DNA of 64,000 nt from Nonomuraea deserti (GTDB lineage Bacteria > Actinomycetota > Actinomycetes > Streptosporangiales > Streptosporangiaceae). Positions 1-8,629 of this stretch are shown piece by piece (within the stretch, counting starts at the first letter, position 1; each line of letters begins with the position of its first letter). Under the pieces are notes generated by a model. That model made no database searches, was not told the DNA's origin, and saw only the letters and a list, made by a program, of their open reading frames with translations. The stretch lies in NCBI RefSeq assembly GCF_004348685.1, contig NZ_SMKO01000020.1, positions 18,529 through 82,528 of the forward strand, written 5' to 3'. The position numbers were made by a program, and so were the translations under genes.

Positions 1-248
1 GGGCCACGCCGATCAGGTTCCTGGAGGACGGGCAGGTCACCGACACCGCCCCTGGCTGCCCGCTGGACGCCGACGAGCTCTACCTGCTCTCGCTGCTGGT
101 CGCCGGGGTGCCGGAGAAGTCGATCGCCAGCCAGCTCGGGCTCAGCCTGCGTACGGTACAGCGCCGCGTCTACCACCTGATGCGGCTCGCGGGCGCGCAG
201 ACCAGGATGCAACTTGCCTGGCATGCGGCCCGCGAGCGCTGGTTGTAG
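1..248 (+). CDS. LuxR-type HTH regulator, C-terminal fragment
   Basis: The frame is open from the left edge to TAG at 246-248, so the start lies outside the window and 81 residues are visible. The end carries a LuxR/GerE-like helix-turn-helix: a LSLLVAG helix, then EKSIASQLGLSLRTVQRRV as turn and recognition helix, then MRLAGAQTRMQLAWHA. This resembles actinobacterial regulators with a LuxR-type C-terminal domain and a variable N-terminal domain. The N-terminal domain is not visible, so the signal cannot be named. The stop codon directly abuts the stop codon of the convergent protease gene (TAG then CTA), leaving no intergenic base between them. Confidence 0.8.
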   Translation, partial: ATPIRFLEDGQVTDTAPGCPLDADELYLLSLLVAGVPEKSIASQLGLSLRTVQRRVYHLMRLAGAQTRMQLAWHAARERWL

Positions 249-3200
249 CTACTTCACCCCGTACGCCCGGGTGATGGTCTGCTCGAACCGCTCGCCCGAA
301 GAGCCGGTCGCGACGACCCGCAGCGACACCCCGGTGTCGGACCCGCGATGCGAGACCAGCGCCTTGTACCGGCCCTGCCCCAGGGGGAGGAGCGGCAGCC
401 TGCGCCAGGTCCTGCCGTCGTCGTACGACATCTCCGCGGTCAGCTTCCTCGCGTCCCGCGCGGTGAAGCCCAGCGCGACCGGCAGCGTACGGCGCACCTT
501 CCCTTCCAGGTCGGCGGGCACGTCGTAGTCCACGCCGAGCAGCGGCAGCCGCTGCTCGCCCGCCGGCCGGGCGGACCTGAACGTCCAGGAGCTCTCGGTG
601 GCCGTGGCGTACCGCCACTCCTCCGAGGTCCGGGTCGTGGACAGCTCCAGGCGGTACTCGGCGTCACCTTCCACGGCGGCGATGTCGCCCCGCAGGTTGT
701 TCCGCTCCTCCACCAGCTCGCCGTCGCGGTAGACCCGGGCCGCGGTGGTGTCCTTGTCGCCGCTCCCGCCCGCGTAGCCGTAGTGGCCGTCGGCGTCCAC
801 GAACTCGGGCACGTGCACCGACAGGGCGTCACCCGTGCGCGTGGCGGACAGCGCGGCCGGGCGTACGACGGGGGCGAACCACCGCTCCCTGGCGATCTCG
901 CCCGCCCGGTACGTCCTGGGCTGGTCGGTCAGGCCGCCGCGCAGCCGGTTCATCGACTCCCACGTGTGCATGTGCTGGACCACGTGTTGCCACTGGGTGT
1001 CGCCCGAGCTGATGTACTCGGCCCTGCGCAGCGGGGTGCGCACCACGCGCTGCGTCTCCATCTGCAGGTCCAGGTCGTACGTCTGCCACGGCCGCCAACC
1101 GAACCGCTGGTCCTTGCCGTACGAGCCGCCGCCGGACTCCTGGTAGCCGGCGTCGACCCTGGCGGTGTTGCGCCAGGTGACCTCGTGGACGATCCGCTCG
1201 GGCACCCGGCCGGAGGAGACCTGCATGACCTCGTAAAGGTAGGGCGTCGCGAACTGGCCCGTCACGTCGAGCCTGGCGCCGCCGGCCCTGGTCTTCTCCA
1301 GCAACACCTGGCCGCGGTCGTGTGTGATCATGAGCGTGGGCAGCGGGTCACGGTCGCCGACCGGCGACCACGGCTGCCACATGGCCCGGCCGTCCGGCCC
1401 GACCACGACCACCGCCGCCGCGCCGGCCGCGGCGATGTCCTTCAGCTTGCTCACCCAGTCGCCGAACGACGCGCTGGTGATGACGACCGCCTTGCCCTTG
1501 ACGTCGAGCCCGCTCACGTCGCCCGTGCCGCCGTCGACCAGCCGCCAGCGCTTCCTGCCGTCGATCTCCGGCGACCGGATCGTCGGGCGGACCACCAGCG
1601 GGTCGCGGCCCAGCCGGGCGCTCACCCGGGGCGCGGCCAGCTGCCAGCGCGAGGAGAACTCGAAGGTGCCGTTGCGCACCGGCGCGGTGGGGGTGACCGC
1701 GAGCCCGTCGACCGAGGGGAAGTTCATCGAGCTCAGGCTGATCCTGCGGGAGCCGTACGTGCGGTGGGTGAAGTAGGTGGAGATGCCCTCCTGCATCACT
1801 TCCTGCGAGGTCCTGATCTCGACGGGCACGGCGGTCCTCGCGTCGAGCACGACCTCCATGTCCGACGTGACCGGCAGTTCGGGGTTGAGGATGAGGGAGT
1901 CGACGGGCAGCTCGTCGCTCGTCTCACCCATGATCGCCTGCATGTGGTAGGTGCCCTCGGGCACCTCGACAGTCCAGCCCTCGTGCTCGCGCAGGATGTA
2001 GCCGTAGGCGTCGTCCCTGGCGGCGGCGCCGTACATGGTGATCAGCGGCACGCGGGCGGGGCTGCCGTCCCGCTCGACGCCGGTGAAGTGCACCTTGTGC
2101 ATCTTGCCGCGACGGGTCAGCGCGAGCGTGGTGTGCGCGGCCACCGAGCCGTCCGCCGTGGTGGCGGTGACGTAGCCGACGTGCCTGCCGTGCACCAGCT
2201 TGGTCAGGTCCACGGTGGTCTCGACGGTCGCGCTCGCCCCGGCGTCCACGGTGACGCTCGTCGCCGACAGGTTCACGGCCCCGTCGCCGGGGGCGTCGCC
2301 GTCCAGGTTGCTCAGGGTGGCGGCGACCGTCAGCGAGACGGGCTCCTGGCCGGTGTTGGTGTAGGTGATGGTGCCGCCGGGGGTGTCAGTGCCGCCGTCC
2401 TCGTGCACGCCCATGCTGAGCGACGCGGTGGCCGAGACCGCCTGCCGCACGGCGCGGGCCACGTCGAGGCGGCCGCCGCCCTGCTCGTACGGCGTCTGTC
2501 CCTCGACGGTCTTCGCCGTGGACACCAGGGCGTCCTTCAGCTGCCCGGCCTTCCACTCGGGGTGGCGCTGGGCCAGCACCGCCGCCGCGCCCGCCACGTG
2601 CGGCGTGGCCATCGACGTGCCCGACAGCTTCGTGTACCGGTCGTCGACCGGCGTGCCCAGCCCGGTGCCCGCCGCCCGCGCGGCGACGATGTCCACGCCC
2701 GGGGCGGTGATGTCCGGCTTGATCGCCTCGTCCAGGCGCGGGCCGCGGCTGGAGAACGGCGCCAGCGCGTCGTTCCTGTCGACCGCGCCGACGGTCAGCG
2801 CCGAGGTGGCGGCTCCCGGCGAGCCCACCGAGTAGTCGTCGCCGTCGTTGCCCGCGGCGATGACGAACAGGCTGCCGGTCTCCTCCGTCAGCACGTCCAC
2901 CGCCTTGCTGAGCGGGTCGGTGCCGTCGGTGGGGCCGCCGCCGAGGCTCATGTTGACGATGTCGGCACCGCTCTCCCGAGCGGCCCACTCCATGCCCGCG
3001 AGCACCTGCGACTCGGTGCCGCTGCCGCTGGCGTCCAGCACCTTGCCGATGACCAGTTCCGCGCCGGGCGCGACGCCCTTGCGCAGCCCGCCGGACGCCT
3101 CGCCGGTGCCCGCCACCGTGGCGGCGACGTGGGTGCCGTGGCCGTGCTCGTCCTTGGCCGAGGGGTCGTCGGTGAAGTTGCGGGTCTGGGTGACCTTGGC

Positions 3201-3872
3201 CGCGACGTCGGGGTGGGCCTCGTCGATCCCGGTGTCCAGGACGGCGACCTTCACCCCCTTGCCGTCGTACCCGTCCTGCCAGGCCTGCGGCGCTCCCACC
3301 TGCGGGACGCTGTGCTCCAGCGACGCGGTGACCTTCCCGTCGAGCCAGATCTTGGCCAGCCCGTCGCGCAGCCGCGGCTCGCCTCCGCGAGCTCCGGCGC
3401 GCTCGGCTTCCCAGAGCACGGGCAGCGCGTCCTTGTCCGCCCGCATGGCGCGCGCGTTGACGCTCTTCAGCGTGACGGCCTGCCGGTTCTCCTTGTACGC
3501 CAGGATCAGCGGCAGGACGTCGCTGCTCTCGTCGTCGTACCCCTGCTCGATCAGGTCGCTGACCGAGAACAGCCGCTCGTCCATGAGCCCCTGCGAGAGG
3601 TAGGGGACCATGTCGGCGGGGGTGACCACCAGGTCGCCGTTCTCCTCCTTGGTGAAGAACCTGACGTCCTCGCGGCCCTTGCCGGGCTGCACGGTCGCCG
3701 CGTGCTTGCCGCCCGCGAACTCCTGGACCGTCACCACGTCGCCGGTGATCAGCGTCACCCGGCGCGGGTCTGAGCCGGCCGCCGGCTCGGGGGCTGCCGC
3801 GTGCGCGGGCACCGGTACGGCAATCATCGCCAGGCCCGCGCCGACGGCGGCGAGGCGGGTGATCCATCGCAT
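249..3872 (-). CDS. Secreted S8 subtilisin-like serine protease (1207 aa)
   Basis: A Sec signal peptide (MRWITRLAAVGAGLAMIAV, cleavage near AHAAA) marks it as exported. A prodomain-like region of about 180 residues precedes the catalytic domain. The subtilase triad is visible as D213 in VAVLDTG, H245 in HGHGTHVAA and S420 in LSGTSMATPHVAG, with oxyanion N342 in AAGND. About 700 residues follow, with beta-rich segments and, near residues 760-860, a stretch that looks like a PA (protease-associated) insert (VVITSASFGDW, AAAVVVVGPDG). The long C-terminus resembles large actinobacterial S8 proteases of 1100-1250 aa. It probably degrades extracellular protein; the substrate is unknown. The next gene upstream on the same strand is also a secreted peptidase, but a 131-bp gap separates them. 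Confidence 0.93.
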   Translation of the reverse strand: MRWITRLAAVGAGLAMIAVPVPAHAAAPEPAAGSDPRRVTLITGDVVTVQEFAGGKHAATVQPGKGREDVRFFTKEENGDLVVTPADMVPYLSQGLMDERLFSVSDLIEQGYDDESSDVLPLILAYKENRQAVTLKSVNARAMRADKDALPVLWEAERAGARGGEPRLRDGLAKIWLDGKVTASLEHSVPQVGAPQAWQDGYDGKGVKVAVLDTGIDEAHPDVAAKVTQTRNFTDDPSAKDEHGHGTHVAATVAGTGEASGGLRKGVAPGAELVIGKVLDASGSGTESQVLAGMEWAARESGADIVNMSLGGGPTDGTDPLSKAVDVLTEETGSLFVIAAGNDGDDYSVGSPGAATSALTVGAVDRNDALAPFSSRGPRLDEAIKPDITAPGVDIVAARAAGTGLGTPVDDRYTKLSGTSMATPHVAGAAAVLAQRHPEWKAGQLKDALVSTAKTVEGQTPYEQGGGRLDVARAVRQAVSATASLSMGVHEDGGTDTPGGTITYTNTGQEPVSLTVAATLSNLDGDAPGDGAVNLSATSVTVDAGASATVETTVDLTKLVHGRHVGYVTATTADGSVAAHTTLALTRRGKMHKVHFTGVERDGSPARVPLITMYGAAARDDAYGYILREHEGWTVEVPEGTYHMQAIMGETSDELPVDSLILNPELPVTSDMEVVLDARTAVPVEIRTSQEVMQEGISTYFTHRTYGSRRISLSSMNFPSVDGLAVTPTAPVRNGTFEFSSRWQLAAPRVSARLGRDPLVVRPTIRSPEIDGRKRWRLVDGGTGDVSGLDVKGKAVVITSASFGDWVSKLKDIAAAGAAAVVVVGPDGRAMWQPWSPVGDRDPLPTLMITHDRGQVLLEKTRAGGARLDVTGQFATPYLYEVMQVSSGRVPERIVHEVTWRNTARVDAGYQESGGGSYGKDQRFGWRPWQTYDLDLQMETQRVVRTPLRRAEYISSGDTQWQHVVQHMHTWESMNRLRGGLTDQPRTYRAGEIARERWFAPVVRPAALSATRTGDALSVHVPEFVDADGHYGYAGGSGDKDTTAARVYRDGELVEERNNLRGDIAAVEGDAEYRLELSTTRTSEEWRYATATESSWTFRSARPAGEQRLPLLGVDYDVPADLEGKVRRTLPVALGFTARDARKLTAEMSYDDGRTWRRLPLLPLGQGRYKALVSHRGSDTGVSLRVVATGSSGERFEQTITRAYGVK

Positions 3873-4003
3873 GAACGAACCGATCTGTCGGTGGGGGTGA
3901 CCTAGGCTTCACTCGTTCAAGAGAATGGAGCATCGCGCCTGCTCGTAGCGGATTTTCTGCCTGGGCAAACAACGACATGTCGCGAAAACGACAGCCGAAG
4001 TGG

Positions 4004-5362
4004 TCAGGCGCACTCGATGTTGCGCGGCGGGAGCTTGCGCGTGGTGACGTACGCGCTGACGTGGTCGATGACGCACGCGTTCGCCATCGCGGCGAAGAGG
4101 TTGTGCCCCGGGCCGTCAAACTTGATCATCCGGCTGCCCTTGACCTGCTCGACGACCCGTGACGTCGGCGCATAGTCCAGCCACGTCCCGGCCCCCAGCA
4201 TGGGCGGCAGCTTCCCCGGCAGCGGCGACGGCGGGTTGGCGACCTGCGCGGGCCAGCCCGCGCAGGTGAGCGGGGCGTGCCAGGCCAGCGGGAACGCGGC
4301 CCCCATGCTGGGCGCGACCTTCCGCAGGCGCTTGACCGTGCGCGCCAGCTTCCGCTGACTATCCGGCCTGGGGAAGTCGAGGCACTCCTTCACGCCGCCA
4401 CCCATGAGAGCGGGGTACGGGTCCGGCCCGCGCGGCGCGAACCCCGAGGCGTCGCCGCCCTCCGCCGCCTTGATGGCCGCCAGCAGGGCATCCCACTCGG
4501 CGGGGCCGCGCTTCCCCTTCTGGACGGCGAGGAAGCGCAACTGCGTGCCGTCGTAGCGGGCCTTCACCTTCGGCGCGGGGATAGGCTCCTTGCCGGCCCT
4601 GGCCACCAGCTCACGCCAGCGCCGCTCCGTGCCCTTGGGCGCCCAGGCGAAGAACCGGTCCATCAGCCGCTCGTGGTCGCGGGCGATGGCGGTCAGCTCG
4701 CGCTCCCAGTTCCGGGTGCTGTGGTTGCCGGTGCCGTCGACGTACATCGTCCGCACCCGGTCGGGGAACTGCCGGGCGTACGCCTGGGCGATGGTGCCCC
4801 CGTACGAGGTGCCGATGAAGTTCATCCTGTCCTCGCCGAGCGCGCGCCGGACGGCCTCGGCGTCGCGGGCGTCGCTCGCGGAGTCCATGTGGTCGAAGAG
4901 CTCGGGATCCGTGCTCCGGCACCGGTCGCCTCTGGCCTTGTTCGCGGCGGCGAGCCGGTCCAGCCCGGCCTGGTCGTCGGGGAATGCGGGGGTGCGCAGC
5001 GGGCCCCAGTCGCACTGGAGCACCGGTTCGCTGAGTCCGGGGTAGCCGCGCGGGTCCCAGGTCACGACGTCCATCGACTGCCGGATCTTCGTGAAGATCT
5101 TCGCCCAGGACCGCATGATGGCGATCTGGTCACCCTGAGGGCCGCCGAAGTTGATCATCACGGTGCCCTTCTTCTCGCCGGTCGCAGGCAGCCGGGCCAC
5201 CTTCAGGGTGAGCTTCCTGTCGCTGCCGGGGGCGATCGCGACGGGCAGGTCCGCGCATTCGAGCTCGGACTTGGTGTCTCCGGGGCAGGCGGTCCACTGG
5301 AGGTCCTGCGCGGCCGGGGCGGGTGTGGTGAGCACGGTGAGTGCCAGGAGAGTTCGGATCAC
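4004..5362 (-). CDS. Secreted alpha/beta hydrolase, S33 tripeptidyl-aminopeptidase-like
   Basis: The 452-residue protein starts with GTG and a short hydrophobic export signal (IRTLLALTVLTTPAPA). The alpha/beta hydrolase fold shows an oxyanion-type NFGGPQG near residue 71, DPRG near 103, the nucleophile elbow GTSYGG with S186, and a C-terminal TAP-like region ending in FDGPGHN, which supplies the His. This layout matches the Streptomyces Slp/TAP secreted tripeptidyl aminopeptidases, which remove N-terminal peptides from extracellular proteins. The adjacent subtilisin on the same strand suggests a joint role in exoproteolysis; that is inference. Substrate specificity cannot be read from the sequence. 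Confidence 0.85.
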   Translation of the reverse strand: MIRTLLALTVLTTPAPAAQDLQWTACPGDTKSELECADLPVAIAPGSDRKLTLKVARLPATGEKKGTVMINFGGPQGDQIAIMRSWAKIFTKIRQSMDVVTWDPRGYPGLSEPVLQCDWGPLRTPAFPDDQAGLDRLAAANKARGDRCRSTDPELFDHMDSASDARDAEAVRRALGEDRMNFIGTSYGGTIAQAYARQFPDRVRTMYVDGTGNHSTRNWERELTAIARDHERLMDRFFAWAPKGTERRWRELVARAGKEPIPAPKVKARYDGTQLRFLAVQKGKRGPAEWDALLAAIKAAEGGDASGFAPRGPDPYPALMGGGVKECLDFPRPDSQRKLARTVKRLRKVAPSMGAAFPLAWHAPLTCAGWPAQVANPPSPLPGKLPPMLGAGTWLDYAPTSRVVEQVKGSRMIKFDGPGHNLFAAMANACVIDHVSAYVTTRKLPPRNIECA

Positions 5363-5461
5363 GTCGGCACGCTACGAGCCGGCGGGCCCGCCCGTCTGCC
5401 GCCGGAAGTCGCCGGAGATTGTTCTCCAAAGTTGACGGATGCCGTGAGTAGGGTGAGGCGT

Positions 5462-6511
5462 ATGGCCTGGGTTGTGGCGGTAGCGGCCGCCGATACGGCG
5501 CTGTTGTGGCTGGTCGGGACGGAAGGCTGGGCCCTGGCCGCGTTCGCCGCGGTGACGGGCCTGGCCATGGCGGTGTCCCCGCGCAGGCCGCTCGCCGCGT
5601 TCCTGGTCGCCCTGAGCCTGGCGGTGCTCACCGGTGGCTCGTACGCGTTGCTCGTCTGCACCGGCTACCAAGCCGGGCACCGCATCTCCGCACGGTGGCA
5701 CGCGATCGTGGCGCTCGCCGCGACCGTCGCCCACCTGGGCTTGCTGCTGATGATCGCGCAGCGCACCGCGTTCGCGCCCGAGCCGTTCGTGGTGCTGGCC
5801 CGCGCCGGGGTGCTGACCGCGCTGCCGGTGCTGGCCGGTCGCTACCTCGCCCAGCAGCGCGAGCACCAGCGCAGGGAACGGGAGCTCACCGCCGAGCGCG
5901 AACGGCTGCGCGAGCGGCTGCGCATCGCCCGCGACATGCACGACTCGCTCGGCCACCTCCTCGGCCTGGTCTCCGTGCAGGCGGCCGCGCTGGAGGTCGC
6001 CGCGCTGCCCGCCGAGCAGCGCGGCGCCGTACGCAGCCTGGCGAGCACGGCCCGTACGGCCATGACGGAGCTGCACGAGGTGGTCGGCGCGCTACGCCAC
6101 GCGGACCGGCCGGGCGTGGAGGGCATCGACGACCTCGTGGCCAGGGCCGCGGCGGCGGGCCTCACGGTGACGGTCGAGCGGTCCGGCCCGGCCGCGCCGC
6201 TCGCGGAGGCGGACGCCGGCCACGCCGCCCACCGGGTCGTCCAGGAAGGGCTGACCAACGCGGCCAAACACGCGCCCGGCGCGCCGATCCGCGTGTCGCT
6301 CGACTGGCAGCCCGACGCCCTCCTGGTCAGCGTGGCCAACCCGGCCGTCACCCGCACCGGGCCGGCGACGTCGGGCGGCGCAGGGCTGGCCGGGCTGTCC
6401 GAGCGGGTGCGCGCGGCGGGCGGGCTGCTGCGGGTGCACGCGGAGCCGTACGAGTTCCGGGTGGTCGCGATGTTGCCGCTGGCGCGGGACGCGGTGGGGG
6501 CGCCGGCGTGA
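5462..6511 (+). CDS. Membrane sensor histidine kinase (HisKA_3 / DesK type)
   Basis: I chose ATG 5462 (349 aa); the frame stays open far upstream but only antisense to the peptidase gene. Residues 1-130 hold about four to five transmembrane helices with almost no extracytoplasmic domain. A short coiled coil rich in E and R (131-155) leads to the phospho-acceptor H160 in RIARDMHDSLGHLLG. The ATP-binding domain shows the N-box EGLTNAAKHA and G-box SGGAGLAGLSERV. The stop overlaps the start of the response-regulator gene (GTGA), so the two are translationally coupled and form a two-component pair. Kinases of this minimal-sensor type often detect membrane or envelope stress; the actual signal is unknown. 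Confidence 0.92.
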   Translation: MAWVVAVAAADTALLWLVGTEGWALAAFAAVTGLAMAVSPRRPLAAFLVALSLAVLTGGSYALLVCTGYQAGHRISARWHAIVALAATVAHLGLLLMIAQRTAFAPEPFVVLARAGVLTALPVLAGRYLAQQREHQRRERELTAERERLRERLRIARDMHDSLGHLLGLVSVQAAALEVAALPAEQRGAVRSLASTARTAMTELHEVVGALRHADRPGVEGIDDLVARAAAAGLTVTVERSGPAAPLAEADAGHAAHRVVQEGLTNAAKHAPGAPIRVSLDWQPDALLVSVANPAVTRTGPATSGGAGLAGLSERVRAAGGLLRVHAEPYEFRVVAMLPLARDAVGAPA

Positions 6512-7140
6512 TCAGGGTGCTGATCGCCGACGACGAGCCGCTCATCACGGCCGGCATCCGCGCCGTTCTGGAGTCGGCGGGCGACATCGAGGTGGTGGCG
6601 TGCGCGGGCGACGGGCGGGCGGCGGTGCTCGCCGCCCGCCGCCTGCACGTGGACGTGGCGCTGCTCGACATCGCGATGCCGGTGCTCGACGGGCTGGCCG
6701 CGGCTGCGGAATTGGGGGAGACGCGGGTGGTGATGCTGACCGCGTTCGGTGACGAGGAGAACGTACGGCTGGCCCTCCAGCGGAACGTTTCCGGATTTAT
6801 CCTCAAAAGTTGTGATCCGGCGGAATTGATGAGGGCTGTTCGTGCCGCGCACGCGGGACATGCGTACCTGTCGCCCGAGGTGACGCGGCACGTGCTGGGC
6901 ATGGTCTCGTCCGACGCGGGCGAGCGCGGTCGCGACGCCGAGCGGCGGCTGGGCGCGCTCACCCCGCGCGAGCTGGACGTGCTCCGGCAGGTGGCGGAAG
7001 GGCTGTCCAACGCCGAGGTCGGCAGGCGCGTCCACATGAGCGAGGCGACGGTCAAGACCTACGTGAGCCGCATCCTGACCAAGCTCGGCTGCGCGAACCG
7101 CGTCCAGGCGGCCCTGCTGCTCCGTGACGCCGCCTCCTGA
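6508..7140 (+). CDS. NarL/LuxR-family response regulator
   Basis: The 210-residue protein starts at GTG 6508, overlapping the kinase stop by four bases. The receiver domain shows acidic residues D8/D9, phospho-acceptor D54 in ALLDIAMP, and the conserved Lys in GFILKSC. The C-terminal GerE helix-turn-helix begins LTPRELDVLRQVAEGLSNAEVGRRV. It should be phosphorylated by the upstream kinase and bind DNA as a dimer; the targets are unknown. It closely resembles the orphan regulator at 12885 (both share GLAAAAEL after the Asp loop and AYLSP before the linker), which suggests duplication within this region. Confidence 0.93.
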   Translation: MIRVLIADDEPLITAGIRAVLESAGDIEVVACAGDGRAAVLAARRLHVDVALLDIAMPVLDGLAAAAELGETRVVMLTAFGDEENVRLALQRNVSGFILKSCDPAELMRAVRAAHAGHAYLSPEVTRHVLGMVSSDAGERGRDAERRLGALTPRELDVLRQVAEGLSNAEVGRRVHMSEATVKTYVSRILTKLGCANRVQAALLLRDAAS

Positions 7141-7191
7141 TGTTTCCTCCCAGAATGGCCCTTTCAGCAATTTCGAGCAGCCTTTCCGGTT

Positions 7192-7216
7192 CGCTTTCTT
7201 TTCGGCAAGGAAAGCG
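7192..7216 (+). terminator. Possible stem-loop after the two-component operon
   Basis: An inverted repeat of 7 bp (CGCTTTC and GAAAGCG) with an 11-nt loop sits 52 nt downstream of the response-regulator stop, in an A/T-richer interval. No U-tract follows, so termination is uncertain. It could instead be part of the leader of the methyltransferase gene. Confidence 0.3.
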
Positions 7217-7298
7217 CGGAAAAAGGATCGCCACGGGTCCATCGTGCCTCGGGCCGAACCTATTCCTCGCGTTGTAGCGAATCTGGCAGAGTTCATCC

Positions 7299-7886
7299 AT
7301 GGCCTTCGATCACAATGATCACTATCACGGGATGCTCCTGCGCCTGGTCCCCCGTGAGAGCCGCACCGCGCTCGACGTCGGATGCGGCACAGGACGCTTC
7401 GCGCGGCGGCTCACGGAGCTGGGCATGGAGGTCGACGCCGTCGACCCGTCGGCACGCGTGATCGCATCCGCCGTCGCGGCGTCGCCGGGCCGTGGAGGGC
7501 CGCGTTTCCGCTGCGCCGACATCACGGAGACGGAGCTGCTCAAAGACCACTACGACTACATCTCGTGCCTGGCCAGCATCCACCACGTGCCGTTCGGCAC
7601 CGTCGCCATGCTGCGCGACGCGCTCGCCCCCGGCGGCGTGCTGGCCATTCTGGGCTGCTACCGCGAGTCGACGCCCACCGACCTGGCCTGGAGCCTGGCC
7701 GCCGTCCCGGTGAACGCGGCGGTCAGTCTCGCCATGGCCGGCCGGGGCGAGCCGTCCCCCGCGCCGGTCCAGCAGCCCCGGATGACGCTGGCGGAGATCC
7801 GGCAGGAGGCGGGCGTCCTGCTGCCCGGCTTCCGCCTGCGGCGGCTGCTGTTCTGGAGATACCTGCTCGCCTACCGCAAACCCTGA
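7299..7886 (+). CDS. Class I SAM-dependent methyltransferase
   Basis: The 195-residue protein carries the SAM-binding motif I ALDVGCGTGRFARRL near residue 25, an acidic residue after strand 2 (VDAVDPS), the motif II-like FRCADITE and DYISCLASIHHV. It resembles the small Methyltransf_11/25 enzymes that methylate metabolites; the acceptor cannot be predicted. The C-terminal region (FRLRRLLFWRYLLAYRKP) is basic and aromatic. Its last 16 bases overlap the 3' end of the convergent tetR gene. No clear operon partner is present; the two-component system ends 158 bp upstream. Confidence 0.85.
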   Translation: MAFDHNDHYHGMLLRLVPRESRTALDVGCGTGRFARRLTELGMEVDAVDPSARVIASAVAASPGRGGPRFRCADITETELLKDHYDYISCLASIHHVPFGTVAMLRDALAPGGVLAILGCYRESTPTDLAWSLAAVPVNAAVSLAMAGRGEPSPAPVQQPRMTLAEIRQEAGVLLPGFRLRRLLFWRYLLAYRKP

Positions 7887-8491
7887 CGCGGCAGGGCCAG
7901 GAGGACGAGCGCGTCGGCCAGGAGGAGGGTCTGCCGCTCGCAGCTCGCCTCGTCCGACGTCTCCGCGAACTCGAAGACCAGGCCGTCCATCCGGTGGATG
8001 AGGAACCGGGCCAGCTCGGGCACCGGCACGGCCGTGCGCAGGCCGTCCCGCTCCGCCGCGGCGGTCAGGGCGGAGTCGATGAGGTCACCGCCGAGCGGGG
8101 CGTTGATCTCGGCCCAGACGTCCCGGCCGGGGACGACCGCCTCCTTGTTGCGGATGGCCCACATGAGCAGCTCCATCAGCGCGAGATGCAGCCCGTGGTG
8201 GTCGCGGATCCACCGCCAGTACGTCGCCACGACCTCGCGCACGGTCACCTCGAACCCGGCCCCCCGGTCGAGCTCCTCGAAGGCGGCCAGCATCGTGGCG
8301 CGGCCGCGCCCGAGGATGAGCAGGTTGAGCTCGTCCTTGTTGCGGAAGCAGTAGTGCAGGGTGCCGAGCGGCACCCCCGCCTGCTCCGCGATGCGGCGGG
8401 TGGTCGCGCGGGCCAGGCCCTCGGTGGCGATCACGCGGACGGCGGCGTCGACGATGACGCGCCGCCGCTCGTCGGCGGACAGGTACGTCAT
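7871..8491 (-). CDS. TetR-family repressor, coupled to the upstream hydrolase gene
   Basis: The 206-residue protein has an N-terminal TetR HTH (IVDAAVRVIATEGLARATTRRIAEQAGV, then GTLHYCFRNKDEL) and a helical ligand-binding C-terminus with a TetR_C-like RDHHGLHLALMEL segment. The start ATG 8491 overlaps the stop of a micro-ORF (ATGA), the last link of a chain of overlaps reaching back to the hydrolase gene. Repressor and hydrolase are therefore probably co-transcribed, and a near-perfect palindrome in front of the hydrolase (9501-9527) is a good candidate for its operator, giving autoregulation. The ligand is unknown and could be a substrate or product of the hydrolase. Confidence 0.9.
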   Translation of the reverse strand: MTYLSADERRRVIVDAAVRVIATEGLARATTRRIAEQAGVPLGTLHYCFRNKDELNLLILGRGRATMLAAFEELDRGAGFEVTVREVVATYWRWIRDHHGLHLALMELLMWAIRNKEAVVPGRDVWAEINAPLGGDLIDSALTAAAERDGLRTAVPVPELARFLIHRMDGLVFEFAETSDEASCERQTLLLADALVLLALPRQGLR

Positions 8492-8529
8492 CGCGGCGCC
8501 CCGCTGACCGCGGCGGGGAAGGTGGTCAT
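8488..8529 (-). CDS. Micro-ORF 3 of the coupling relay (13 codons)
   Basis: It reads MTTFPAAVSGAPR and ends in TGA at 8490-8488, which overlaps the tetR start as ATGA. Its ATG overlaps the stop of micro-ORF 2. It is made from repeat unit 1 plus three extra bases. A functional peptide is doubtful; a role as a ribosome hand-over element is more likely. Confidence 0.4.
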   Translation of the reverse strand: MTTFPAAVSGAPR

Positions 8530-8599
8530 GGCGCCCCGCTGACCGCGGCGGGGAAGGTGGTCATGGCGCCCCGCTGACCGCGGCGGGGAAGGTGGTCAT
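8495..8599. repeat. Three identical 35-bp tandem repeats
   Basis: Units at 8495-8529, 8530-8564 and 8565-8599 are identical in sequence. A diverged 30-bp segment follows at 8600-8629. On the minus strand each unit begins with ATGACCACC, so a start codon and an overlapping stop codon are reproduced in every copy. The array separates the hydrolase and tetR genes and probably arose by slippage or unequal exchange. Confidence 0.95.
8526..8564 (-). CDS. Micro-ORF 2 of the coupling relay (12 codons)
   Basis: It reads MTTFPAAVSGAP and stops in an ATGA overlap with micro-ORF 3. The 35-bp repeat unit plus the one-base overlap equals exactly 12 codons, so every copy of the repeat automatically forms a complete start-to-stop frame. 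Confidence 0.4.
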   Translation of the reverse strand: MTTFPAAVSGAP

Positions 8600-8629
8600 G
8601 TCTCGCTGAACGCGGCCGCGGATCGTCAT
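8561..8629 (-). CDS. Micro-ORF 1 of the coupling relay (22 codons)
   Basis: It starts with ATG 8629 overlapping the hydrolase stop (ATGA), runs through a degenerate 30-bp segment (MTIRGRVQRD) and then the repeat-encoded MTTFPAAVSGAP, and stops in another ATGA. The degenerate segment differs in length from the repeat but keeps the same frame into repeat unit 3. Confidence 0.4.
   Translation of the reverse strand: MTIRGRVQRDMTTFPAAVSGAP

Noticed and set aside
348..3773. A 1141-codon open frame antisense to the subtilisin gene
   Set aside because: It is a high-GC shadow frame: the composition is Arg/Gly/Ala/Val-rich with no domain, and the opposite strand shows a signal peptide and full catalytic triad.
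5432..5454. Promoter TTGACG / TAGGGT before the histidine kinase
   Set aside because: The spacer is only 11 bases, too short for a vegetative promoter.
8495..8629. CRISPR array
   Set aside because: The repeats are directly adjacent with no spacers, and no cas genes are present.
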